DNA of 64,000 bases from the NCBI GenBank assembly GCA_037013685.1, contig CM072906.1, forward strand, positions 6,756,001 to 6,820,000. Reading direction: 5' to 3'. The stretch comes from Acridotheres tristis (lineage: Eukaryota > Chordata > Aves > Passeriformes > Sturnidae). A program made the position numbers and the translations under genes. Under the pieces are notes generated by a model that was not told where the DNA came from, searched no databases, and saw only the letters and a list, made by a program, of their open reading frames with translations. The stretch's first letter is position 1. The number at the start of each line of letters is the position of its first letter. This document shows, in pieces, positions 27,385 to 38,600 of this stretch.

Positions 27385-28060
27385 AGGTCCCCAGCGCTCC
27401 CAATGTCACCAGTGCCCCCCCAGTGTCACCAGCGCTCCCGATGCCACCAGTGTCACAAGTGCCCCCTAGTGCTTCGGGTGTTACCAGTGCCTCCTCAGTG
27501 CCTTCAGTGCTCCCTGTTTCCCCAGTGACCCCAGGGCTCTCAGTGCCTTCAGTGCCTCCAATGCTCCTAGAGCTCCCTGGCACACAGCCCAGTGCTCTCA
27601 GTACCCCCAGTGATCCCCATCACACAGCCAAGTGAGCCCCAGTTCTACAACACACACACACACACGCACACCAGTTTGTCCCAGTGCTCCTTACAACCCC
27701 CTCCAGTTCGTCCCCAGGTTGCCCAGTGCCCCCCCAAAACAACCCCTGCATATGATTATAGCCCCCTGTGCTCCCCAGTGTGACCCAGTGCTCCCAGTTC
27801 CCCTCTTCTATACAACCCTGTGCACCCCAGTGCTCCCCATACACTGCACCCCGATGCTTCTCAAGTGTTCCAGCCCTCCCCAACACACTCCAGTGTCCCT
27901 CAGTTCTCCCAAGTGCTTCCTGCACCACCCCACAGTGCAGTCCCGTGTCCCCTGCACTGAGGTACCCCTGTGTCCCTCTATGCCTGAATGCACCCGAAAT
28001 TCCCTGTCACATCCCAGTGCACCCCAGTTGCTCAGTTCCACCAGCCTGGAACCTCCAGGG
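27385..28060. repeat. CAGTG-type minisatellite
   Basis: About 675 nt of diverged short units, most 10-15 nt long and built on CCCAGTGCTCC or CACCAGTG, read on the plus strand. A CA tract with one CG interruption sits inside (about 27650-27667). The 285-residue plus-strand open frame and its minus-strand partners here are Pro/Ser/Cys-rich products of the repeat. It separates the ERAL1 promoter from the end of the microRNA transcript. Confidence 0.8.
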
Positions 28061-28105
28061 GATGTGGTGAGGAAGGAGAGACGGAGCCATCGTTCTGGAA
28101 CTCTC

Positions 28106-28111
28106 TTTATT
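28106..28111 (-). terminator. Candidate poly(A) signal of the miR-144/451 primary transcript
   Basis: AATAAA on the minus strand lies about 125 nt past the miR-451 hairpin and upstream of the ERAL1 promoter. It would end a transcript of about 1 kb starting at the TATA-like element near 29.09 kb. Confidence 0.5.
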
Positions 28112-28230
28112 GTCCTGTGCCCTTCCCCAGGGCTCCATCATTGTGTCCATGCCATCCCATTTTGTGCCATTCCCGTCCCATCCCGTGCCATTCCATGCCA
28201 TTCCCGTGCCATTCCGTGCCGTGACGCGTG

Positions 28231-28300
28231 CCCGGCCGTCAGCAGAACCGTTACCATTACTAAACTCAGTAATGGTAACGGTTTCCCCGCCGGCCGTGAG
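28231..28300 (-). ncRNA. MIR451: miR-451 precursor
   Basis: The mature miR-451 sequence lies at 28284-28263 on the minus strand and begins AAACCGTTACC. It matches the vertebrate miRNA exactly as I know it. The hairpin has a stem of only about 17 bp with the mature strand running through the loop. That is the unusual shape which skips Dicer and is cut by AGO2. The basal stem continues in flanking GGCC/GGCC pairing (about 28234-28297). In vertebrates miR-451 is strongly expressed in red-cell precursors. It is transcribed together with miR-144, about 210 nt upstream. Confidence 0.97.
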
Positions 28301-28451
28301 TCCCTGGCTGTGTCCAGATCTCCCCACACCCCGGGATGCCCCATCCCACCACCCTCCCTTCCCCACACACCTCCCCTGCCCGTGTCACATATCCCCGGTG
28401 CCCCGGGCCGTGGTCCCGGTGGTCGGTGCCGGCGGGAGGAGGTCGGTGCAG

Positions 28452-28524
28452 CCTGGGGAGTACATCATCTATACTGTAGTGTCTCATAGCCAACTTACAG
28501 TATACGATGATATCCTGCCCGGGA
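28452..28524 (-). ncRNA. MIR144: miR-144 precursor
   Basis: Both arms of miR-144 are visible on the minus strand: the 5p arm at 28515-28494 (GGATATCATC...) and the 3p arm at 28478-28459 (TACAGTATAG...), joined by a short loop. The 3p seed ACAGTAT is intact. The 5p arm has G where the human sequence has A at its eleventh position. The base is bulged in the hairpin, so the fold is unaffected. As in mammals, miR-144 precedes miR-451 in one primary transcript driven by GATA-1 in erythroid cells. Confidence 0.97.
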
Positions 28525-29059
28525 CAGCGTGCAGAGGAGAGCAGAGCCTGCAGGGGACAGCGTGGTTAGGGAGCACAGCCCATTCCCACTCCGGTGTCAC
28601 CCTCACCCATCCCTGTCCCCCTGGTCCTGTTGTCTCCTGAGCCTCCTGGAGGCCTCCCCAGCATCTCCTTACCTGCTCTTTATCCTTCCCAATTCCACCA
28701 CCCCAGAACAGGATAGAGGTTCTCAGTGGCTTCCCTACACATGTATCCCCCTAATCCCTTCTTGTCACCCCATTCCCACCACCCTGGAGAAGAGCAGAGG
28801 TTGCCAGTTGCCCCCTCACCCCAACACCCCCCAGCCCATCTTTGCCCTCCAGTCCTGCTGCCCCAGAGTGGGATTGAAGGCTCTCAATTGCCTCCTCACC
28901 ACAGCATCCCCTTAATCCCTCTTTTTATCCCGTATCCACCATTTCAAAGCAGGACTGAAGTTCCCCAAACCCCACCTTTGCCTCCCCCAGTCCCACCCTC
29001 CCTGAGCAGAACAGCAGCTCCCCAGGTGATGGCACCTACCTATGGGGGTGGCACTGGGG
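28525..29059 (-). other. 5' part of the presumed miR-144/451 primary transcript
   Basis: Lies between the miR-144 hairpin and the candidate promoter. No coding sequence or recognised element. The plus strand shows loosely repeated CCCCAGxxxxACCACCC blocks, probably an old degraded tandem repeat. Confidence 0.4.
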
Positions 29060-29145
29060 CTTTGTGGGGTGCTGGATCTGCACCCGCCTTATAAAACCTG
29101 CTCTGCCTCATCTGCATATCTCACATCTGCACTGCACAGCTGGAC
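29060..29145 (-). promoter_or_regulatory. Candidate promoter of the miR-144/451 cluster
   Basis: On the minus strand, in order of transcription, there is an E-box CAGCTG (29142-29137), a CAGATG E-box, an AGATAT GATA-like site (about 29121-29116), a second CAGATG, and a TATA-like TTTTATAAGG (29096-29087). Closely spaced E-box and GATA sites before a TATA box suit a GATA1/TAL1-driven erythroid promoter about 570 nt before miR-144. The TATA element is nearly palindromic, so direction is inferred from the microRNAs. Confidence 0.5.
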
Positions 29146-31287
29146 GGGGCCCTTAACCCTTTCATGCCCAGGGGGGCACCGCCCCTCTCAGCTCCCCCCT
29201 CCCAGCCTGGCATTGTCCATGGGGGATGTGGGACTTGCAAGGGGCCACTTCCTGTGTCTTCCACTTCAGGGTGGCCCCACAAATGCCCCATCCTCCTGTG
29301 GTCATCAGGATATCCCTTTCCATATTGTGGGAACCCTGAACTGGGAGTTCCCCATTGCAAACTGGTTCCCAGTTGCTGGACAGTGGTGTTGGACAGGGCA
29401 GGGGGGCAGCCCGTGGGGATGGGGCCCAGGAGGGACATCTGGGAGTGAGGGGTCCCCCTACACAGGCACCCTCAGGTGAGGTACGGGCTACACGTGGGTG
29501 CAGGGAGCCTGTGTCCCCTGGGGTGGGTGACCTCTCTAGTGCTGTGCCCCTGGCCATATTTGCTCTCCTGAAGGACAGGACCCCTAACAGTTTGTCCCCA
29601 AAAGAAGGATTTGCCCTCTTGCCTTTAGGATCATCCTGGAAATACATTCCCCCTCCCAGCGAGATGTGACCCTTTAAGGGATGTATCCCCCAGTTAAGTG
29701 TCCCCAAAGGACACGCTCCCCATGCCATATGTGTCCCCTCATTGCACATGATCCCGGTCATACTTGTCCCCTGACCACGCATGTCCCCAAACGGCTCCAC
29801 CCCCTGACCATGAGTGTCACCTGTCTGTGCATGACCCTGGTCATTTGTGTCCCCCAGCCCTGTCTGTCCCAACAGGGCCACATTCTGCAGCCAGAGCTGT
29901 GCCATTGTCTCGGGTTGTTTGCGCCAGGACAGGCTGGCATTCCTGGAAATCTGCTGGGGGGAGGTGATAATCCCCTGCGGGACCAGACCATGTCCCGATA
30001 AGCAGCAGCCTCGGGCTATCAGGGACCCTGCCCTGCCACACAAGGAGTCCCTGGACCTACTGTCACCTCTGGGCAACAGGAACAGGGGCAGAATGGCCCA
30101 CACTCCCCCTGGCCTGGGCACACCCTGGCAGGAGGGGGCACAGGGTCAAGCCCAGGTCTGAGCCTGTGCCAGGGCAGATTGTTGTAGGGAGGTGGGGGCT
30201 GCAAGGCACCTCTTGTTTTAGTCTCTCTTGTGACCCAGAGGTGTCCTGGAGCCTGTAGTGTTCCCCAAACTGCGGCACAGGCACTCCAGCATGCAGAGCA
30301 GTGACATAAACAAAGTGTCCCTGAAACCCCCAAATTCTGCCAGCTCCAGGTGAGTCCCACAGTATTATTCCCACGGGATTATCTCCATGCTGGCCATGCC
30401 TGCCAGCCCTGCTGCCTGCTCAGCTCCTTGTAGCCCACAGTGGTAGAGTGAGTGTCCCCCAGGCTGGTAGCACCCCCAGGTGCCACAGGAGACCCCCGTG
30501 TCCCACAGCCATGCCGCCCCAGGGCAGCGTGTCTGGCTCCAGATAAGGAGGCACTGGGAGCTGCAGAGCTGTCCCCACCCTGTCTATCTGCGGGGCCACC
30601 CTGCAGGACACACAGGACAGGACCTGTTGTGCTGCCCTGGGTTTGGGGAGCCATGGAGGGTCTGGAGGGCACAAAGAAACCATTTTCCCCAGGGAGGGCA
30701 GTGCAGCAAAGCCCCCCATGCCAGCCCTATGCTGGCTGTCACTGGTCCTGCTTGCAGGATGACCCCGAGCAGGACAGGTACACCCAGAACCACCCTGCTG
30801 TCCCCAAGCACAGGGAAGGGCGTGTGGGGCTGGGACAGGGCTCTGGTGGCAGGTCAGGGGGACATGAGCTGCTGCCACCAGCCGGGCTGCTGTGACACAC
30901 GACCTTCAGCACTTGTCAGCCCTTCTCCAGACCCCGGGGTGCCACTTTTTGGGGTGTCCCTGCAGAAGTCACCCCTTGGGCCATGCAGTGGAGTTCACTC
31001 GGTGTCTCCTGGATCCACACTCACCCCTGTGGGAGCAGGACAAGGCTCTGTCCCCACGGGGATATGATGACCACGGGGGAACCACCAGCTCCCAGGAGCT
31101 TTGCAGGAGCAGCGTGAACTGGAACCTCACCTCCCCGCACCTCTTGTTCCCCCATCCCAGCAGGAACAGTCCCGGGCCAGCAGCCCCCGGCCACCCCAAG
31201 CCAGGGCTGGACATGCCCGCAGGGGAGCGGGGGCGGGACAGACGGGCGCGAGGGACGAGCCAGAGCCCAGGCAGGAGGTGACAAGGG
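29146..31287. other. Intergenic region between the miRNA promoter and FLOT2 3' end
   Basis: No coding exon is supported. The region holds several WGATAR sites: TGATAAT at 29965-29971, GATAAG at 29997-30002, a minus-strand TGATAG at 30021-30016, a minus-strand AGATAA at 30384-30379 and AGATAAGG at 30541-30548. I take it as the likely distal control region of the erythroid microRNAs. Confidence 0.45.
29960..30025. promoter_or_regulatory. Cluster of three GATA motifs, possible erythroid enhancer
   Basis: Three GATA-core sites lie within 57 nt: TGATAAT, CGATAAG and CTATCA. They are about 1.5 kb upstream of miR-144. In mammals GATA-1 acts on this cluster from an upstream site. Equivalence here is an inference from position and motif density. 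Confidence 0.4.
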
Positions 31288-32669
31288 TTTATTATCTCTC
31301 AGCAGCGGGGTGGTGGCCGCAGGCACATGCAGATAGAGCCCGGCTCGGCCCGGCACGCCTGCCCGGCCAGCGCCAGATCCGCGCCCGCCGCCCACGGCCA
31401 GGACGAGCCCGGGGCTGATAACGCGGCAGGGAGGGCACTGGGGGGGGGGCCGCAGCACCCACCACCCGCAAGGCAAGGGACTCCTTGCAAGGGACTCTGC
31501 TGGGAGGGATCTGCACCCGCCCTATGGCACGGGGTGGGGGCACTGAGCTGTGGGTGCAGGACCCCCCAAATGCGACCACTTCCAGCAGTGCCAAGCTGAC
31601 TTCACACACGGGTCTGGCTGTGCCAGCCACACTGAACACGGGCATTGAGACAGGCAGGGAAAGGGCACGGGCCAGTACAGGGCTCTGGTAGCACTGTGGG
31701 AGGACGGGCACACACAGGGGACAGTCTTTCACATTGTCACAAGGCAGCAAAGCCACTGGCCGTAAGAGGCAGGGGGAGGGAGGGAGGCAGGGGCAGCTGT
31801 ACAGGCTGTGCTGGAGGAGCCTGTCCCCACCTCAGTGTCCTGCTGGTCCCCCACCCACCTCTGGCCATTACTCTGCTTGAGTGGCTGTGGGGTCAGGAAG
31901 TGCCACAGCACCTCGGGACAGCAGCCACAGTGGCTTCACTGCCCTCTCAGGGGATGGGTGGCTTTGGCACAGTGCTACTTTTTGGTATTCGTGGTGGTGA
32001 GATGTCACCAGGGCTGAGCTGGGCTCCCTCTGGCTCCTGGAGCTCTCCCTGCTCCAGATCCTATGAGGAAAATTCCCCAAGAGGAGCCAGCATGGGAGAG
32101 CAGTGGGTGCACTGCTAGTGCTGGATTGTCACCTTCCTGGGGGGTTGACTGCCACCCACCCAGCCTGAATAGGGCTGCTGGCACTGTGGGGGCCCTGGGG
32201 GTGAGACACAGGGAGAGCCAGCCACAGGGACAGCTGTGGGCAGAGGCAGGGCTGGGACAAGGCCCAGGAAGGTCACTGAGAGAGGGTAAGGAGCCCAGGG
32301 GAGAGGGGTCCTGGTTCTCCTCCTAAAACTCCCCATCCCAAGCCTCTGCTCCAAGTCCCAGGTGTTCACCCCAGGGCAGAGAACAGCAAGGCACTGGGAC
32401 TGCAACACCAGACAAGCTGCCAGTCATAACTGGGGATGGGATTGGCCTGAGACAACACAAAGTTAATTAGAAAATAAATCCTCTCTTAGCCTTGGAATAA
32501 AAAGAGCAGCAGACAGGACATGCATCTTTCTGGCCCTACAAAATAAGGCACCAGTTACAAATGAAACTCGGATTGTCTTTGATATAAAAGGAATTCCCGT
32601 GTGTCGAAGGCAGTTGATGTCTGAGTGCACAACAGGGAGTGATCTTCACTAGCTCTGGGTTGGCCAACC
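31288..32669 (-). other. FLOT2: FLOT2 3' UTR with poly(A) signal
   Basis: The stretch runs from the FLOT2 stop codon to AATAAA (minus strand, 31293-31288), the first such signal below the stop. The implied 3' UTR of about 1.4 kb is plausible for a flotillin. No other gene is visible in it. Confidence 0.6.
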
Positions 32670-35600
32670 TCATTCCTTGGCCTCTGGAACAGAGGCTCTG
32701 GTGGCTTTCTGGAGCAGAGGAAGCTGCAGGAGGGGAAGAGAGAAGCTGTTAGGGCTGCAGGAAGGGGAGGCAGCGTGCTGCCTGCACTCTGTGGTGGTCA
32801 GGGCTGGGAAAGGAGAAGCTCCCTGGGAGGCTGAAAGCTTCCAGGCAAGTCCTTGTGCCCTAAGAGCATCTGGCATTGCCAGCTGCCAGTGCCCAGCTCA
32901 CCTTTGTGAGATCCACACCAGTGATGGCACGCACGGAGGCGGGGACCTCAGCCAGGAGACGGTTCACATCGGACATGGTGCTGCCTTTCTCTCCATTGAG
33001 AATAACGATCTCATCCACTTTGGAGAGGGGAGCAGACACTTTGGCAGCAATCTGCAGAAGCAGGGTGAGCAGAGAGAGTCAAGGAACTGCTCAGCAGCTC
33101 TCTGGGAAAGGTTCCTACAGGGCCTTGCTTTGCCCCCACGAGACCTAGCCCAGTCTGGCAACTCCCCCAGCCCACCTGGAGCAGGGGGAAGCTGCCCCCT
33201 CCTCACCTCAGGCAGTGCATCCAGCACTAGAGCCAGCTGAGCAGCTTCTCCATACTTCTGGAGCGCTTCTGCTTTCAGCTTCAACCCCTCAGCCTCTGCC
33301 ATTCCAACAGCCTCGATCACAAAAGCCTCGGCCTCTCCAATCTTGCGGATCTTTTCTGCCTCTGCCTGAGCAAGGAGGATTTGCTTCACCCTGGAAAGGG
33401 AAACGCAGCCCTGCAGCAGCCCAGATCCCTGCAGAGAGCCCAGGAGCTGGGGCTCAGGGCAGCACTGTGCTCCCACCTGCCCAGCCCAGGGCAGGGGCTC
33501 ACTCACTTCTCGCCCTCGGCGATCTGCTGGATGCGATAGGCCTCGGCCTCGGCCGGCTGCTTCACGGTGGCCATCAGCTCCTTCTCCATGCGGGCCACCT
33601 CCTTCTCCTCCACCTCAATCTGCTTCTTGCGCTCCACCACCTCGATTTCAATCTCCTCCTGACGGATCTTCTGCTGCTCCCGGGCGCTCTGGAGCTCGTA
33701 GGCCAGCTGGGCCTCTGCAGTCTGCACATGGGGGACAGGAGAAGAGGGGTCTGGGCCATGAACTCCTGTATGCAGACATAAGGACCCCAAAAGCAGACAC
33801 GACTCCTGCTATTGAACCTTTTCCCAGTGGTGACATCCCAATTGCTGCCCTTCTCACAGCACTTAAGCCCAACCAGTTCCAGGTTCAACCCTCCCCATCC
33901 TTTCCTCTTCAAGTCCCACTGAATTGCTGCCAACAGGAGAGTAATCTGCTGCAAGGAGCTCACAGTGACACACAGACGTGGATTCTCCATCTCCAACTCT
34001 CCTAACAGATGCAGGAAGAGGAAGTTGACAAGTCCCAGAGCCACCATCACCATCATAAGCCCTCCAGGGAACAGCAGTGGGCTGTGGGATATTCTCACCT
34101 TAATGTTGACCTCCTCAGTGAAGGCAGCTTTCTGCAACTCAAAAGCCCGTTTGGAATCTGCTATTTTGGTATCTGCCATGAACTTGACATCCATCATTTC
34201 TTTCTTGCACTCTGCCTCCTGCAGAGAGGGAACAGAGAGCAGAGCTTCAGGGCATGCAGTTGGAGCAGAAGAGGCTGCTCCAGGGAAGCCCAGTCTCTGG
34301 ACTCACCCGAATGCCAGCATCCCGCTCAGCTTCTGCCACTCCAATGTCTGCATCCCTTTGGACAGCTGCAATCTGAGTCTTCCCCAGGGAGCTCAGGTAA
34401 TCCACTTTATCATAGACATCCTGGGGAGGGGAGATAAGTCATAACCACTTCAAACAAGTGACTTCATCTTGCTCCTTTTCCCATTGAAGCTCAGTGTGGT
34501 CAGGCCAGGGTCAGAACACGTCATGTCAGCTGCTCCAAACAAACCGAGAGGGCAGGAAGAAGAAGGCCATCCCGACATCTTCCCTCACTCCCAGGAGGCT
34601 GGGTTATCAGCCAGCTCTCTCCACGAGCCTGTTTACAGAGGCAGCTACCCGGGTGCTCTTGGCCCAGCTGCCTGGATACAGGACATGCTGTGGCGGCTGT
34701 CATGGAAACTCCCAGAGGGCTGGGACAGGCTGTCAGCCCGAGTCTTTCAGCTGCAGCAGGGGGTCAGGGCCAGGCTCTCTCCTGCTGCTCCTACAGCTCA
34801 GCTAGAGTGCAGAGCCCAACATCTGGGCATACCTTGATGGTGAAACTCAGGATCTCGATCCCCATGCGACCCACGTCGGGAGCTGCCACCTCCCGCACCA
34901 GCTTGGCAAACTGGTCCCTGTCCTGGTAGATCTGCTCCACTGTCAGGGTACCTGCAGAGGGGAAGAAGGTGAAGCACTTTATTTGGAACAGGTAACACAC
35001 AAAAACGTGGGTTTAGGATCAGCAACATCCTTGTTGTCCCTAATCTCTTCAGGCCTGGGCATAAGGGTGTAATCCTGTGCCACGGTAGTGGCAGCAACAT
35101 CTCAGTCTCACAAGTGCAACCACCACCCACATGTGCTACCTGTGGGCCTTGAGGACTCAGACATCTCTCACTGCAGGCACCGAAAACTCATTTATCACAA
35201 GGCCCAGCCATGCAGAGGGAGCTGCTGGGGGGGAGATGCCACCTCTGCAGGCAGAGGAAGGTCCCCTTGTGTGGCTGCATGGTGGCAGTGATACTGCTGG
35301 GACCAGCCACTGAGAAGGGACAAAGTCACTCGAGATGCCTCCAGGGCAGGAGCCCCTCCATACCCAGGATGGAGCGCAGGTGTCCCTCCAGGGTCTGCAG
35401 GACCACGTTCTTCACATCCTGCACGTTCTTCCCCAAGAACTGCTCACAGGCCACAGCCAGGAGCTCCTTCTCGGTCATTATCTTCACCTAGAGACGGGAG
35501 ACAGAACCAAAGGGACTGAAGGTGCCTGTCCAGGAGGTGCAGGCACCCAACAGCAGCAGCAGCAGAAGCAGCAGTACCACCACCAGGCTGCCAGGCCCCT

Positions 35601-38600
35601 GTGCTACCAATGCTCCAAGGGACCACATTGAGCTGTCACCATGCTGAGCCAGGCCACTGGACCAGCCAGAGAGCCCCTGCTCCCTGTGCTGCTGTCAAAA
35701 CTCTGACACCAGCTCAGCCTGCAGGTGCTCAGCAGTGGGGACAGAGCCTGGCCCTACCAGTCCCAACTCACAGAAACCCTACAAAAACCCCTAAAATAGC
35801 AGTTCAGCCACTGCACCAACACCAGAGTCAGAAGAAAGTTGGGTATTATCATCCTTGGCCAAAACTCATTTTGTTACCTTCCTCTTCCTCCTCTTTCACT
35901 AGAATTAATTTTTCTAACCCTGAAAAGGCAGAGCATGAGAAAGAGTCTGACATGCCCATGGAGAAGCTTGGGAACAGGGGTTCCATTCAGTGTTCCCTGG
36001 AAGGAGAGATGAGACAATAAGGCCACTAGTTTGTCCTGCCTGTAGCTGGGAGCTCCCAGACATCCTTTGCAATGACCCCAATGTGTCACGGTCAGGACTT
36101 GGCTGCTCTGCTCCAAATGGTCAGTCTGGTGACAATCCCCAGAACTGGGACACAGCCACCTCAGCAGTATTTTCACCTCCCTTATGCCAGAGCCAGGCGT
36201 AAAAGTGCCAGGGTCTTAGGATGGTCCTGCTGGTTACAGGGCTGCTTTTTAAAGGCAAAGAGAATTACAAATCCCTGTGGTGTGTGTTAGGCAGTGGAGA
36301 TCTGTGCTCTACAGCACACACCTATGAGGAGCTGCAACCCACTAAGCTCCTGGTGGCCCTGTCCAGTCTGAGGGCTCAGACAAAGGCTGACAGGGTACAG
36401 GGACATTCTGTGCCTGGCAGTAGCAGAGAAGGGGCAGGTCCATAGCAGACACACATTTCTGGATCCTACAGCACCCTCTCATGGACACAGCTGGGCTGGG
36501 CAGTGCCTCCTGTCCCACAAGGAGCTGGTGGCACCCTGAGTCCTGCCCCAAGGGCCTTGACTGGACCTGGTTCTGAGATTTCCATAGCACAGATGCGGTA
36601 CAGGGGTCCTCTGAGAGTCCCAGTATACACTACTGAGGGATTCGCAGCCTACAGACCTCATCCTGATACTTTCTAGCACTTTCAGCTGCTAAAGCAACAC
36701 AACTCTTTCTTGAGAGTCTTGTCTGACAGCCCTCCAAATGATCCCTCCAGATCTGAGCAGCAGCACCTGGCCAAGGCACTGCCAGAGAGCAGGACAATGA
36801 GCAGGACAACTGGGACTGTCATCTTCTAAGGGGACAGGAGGTGGACCATGCTAGACAGAGTGAGCTGGTCAAAACTCATCTGCCACAACCCTGTTCCTCA
36901 TAATGTTTAGAAACACCAACCCAGGCTGAGCCTACTTCCTACTGCAGCTTCCCAGATTGGGTCTCCCAGTCAAAATGTCAAACAACCTCAGGCAATCTTC
37001 TTCTGCATTGTCCCCAAAGCCTCTTGGGATCCTTTTGGGGCAAATTCCATAGTAGTTTCTTGTCCCTACACCCCAGGCCAGCAGTGTGCTCTTCCCACAC
37101 AAGGGGGAGTTTGGAGAGCTGCTCTGGAGCTGCACCCAGGAGCGTGAGCCGGGCACAAGGCTCCTCTCACAGCAAACAGGAGATTTTTGCAAGTATCAAA
37201 AGCAATTAGACTCAGCATTTATGCTGACATTTATGGTGAGCATCTGCCAGTAATTCCACCTCTCCAAACAATCCCCACCCTCGGGAGCTGCAGGGAGGAC
37301 AGAGTACAGGGCAGGATGTTCATTAGGAGAATCCCTGTGGTACACAGGAGCAAATAATGATTCAGCCTCTGGATAAAGCCAGCCAGCCTCACTGGTGAGC
37401 CCTGGCCAGCCCATGGGAGCCTGGCTCTGCACGGAATAGAGATCCCAGCCTCCAAAGCAAAGGCTGCACAAAAGAAACCAGAGTTGAGCAATTTGTGCTC
37501 AGCGTGTTTTGCAGGGTTTCAGGCAGGGCACTGCGACACTGAAATGTCATTCCCACCAGAGGGAGAGCCCTCGGCTGGCAGGGAATCACAGAGCCTCCAT
37601 CCAGCAATTCCGTATGCGGGATCGATGCTGCCACACCCTGCTCCAGCCAGCTGCACTCACAGTGAGGGGTGAGCACAGAGAATCCAATTAGCTGGAGGCT
37701 CAGGAAAATGCTACAGAAGGATACAGAGCCCAGCATGGTCTAAGGCAGCAGCTCCTAGCACATCCCAGCACCCAGCCAACATGGGAAGGAGGCTACTAGT
37801 GAGCATTCATTACATCCCTCCTCAGGAAAAGAACAGCATCCTTATGCACATTAAGCACTTCCATCATTGCAGCAAACACTTTTAAAGCTGTTTCCCTAGG
37901 AAATTTGTTGGGGTTTTTTCCCCCCTTTTTTTTGCCTCAAGTCCTTAACAGAAAAATGTTTGCCTCAAAAAGTATTTCTGCAGAATTAAGGTAACCTCTG
38001 CCATGCACATCCCCAACAGCCTCGAGGCTGCTTACTGCGTGGCAATTCCTTGGATCCCAGCTTTAAAATTAACTGTCAGTGGAAAAAATGAACAGTGAGA
38101 AGAGACAATAACATGAGTGAGATGAACTGGGGTCTGCATTTTTAAATCAAGGCACGTGATGATCCAGCCCTCTGCTACCACACCATTTTGCAGGAAGGAT
38201 TTCTCAAAACTAAGACAAAAGGGAATTCTGGGTTCAGAGAAACAACACATACAGAAGGAAAACCCTACAGATTTAGGAAAAGAGTGTGAAGGGAGACATG
38301 GGTGCACACATTTTTGCCAACCATGCAAAGACCACTGGGGTTATGTGACACCTTAGCAGCTAAATGGATAAAAATTACTGGAGACAAAGTGAAAGATGGA
38401 TATAAAGTACTGAAAAATAGACACTAAGGGTGCTGGGCCCGTGAGGGATTTTGGTCACATCACTGCATCACTCAGCAGCTTCCCTTGGCTCCAGAGCTCC
38501 CCACAGGGAATGTGCAGCCACTTGTCCTCTGACAACACACCTGGACATACCTTGGGCACACAGTGACCACAGCCCTGTGTGCACTGAGAGCCACTCTAGG

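Noticed and set aside
27632..28489. 285-codon plus-strand frame
   Set aside because: It comes from the CAGTG minisatellite and then runs antisense through both microRNA hairpins.
29162..30121. 319-codon minus-strand frame upstream of the miRNA promoter
   Set aside because: Low-complexity GDTxGQG-like wording comes from degenerate tandem repeats. There is no known domain and it has no supporting splice structure.
30379..30895. Overlapping frames on both strands near 30.4-30.9 kb
   Set aside because: Several frames are open at once owing to GC content. None has a recognised domain or plausible splice sites.
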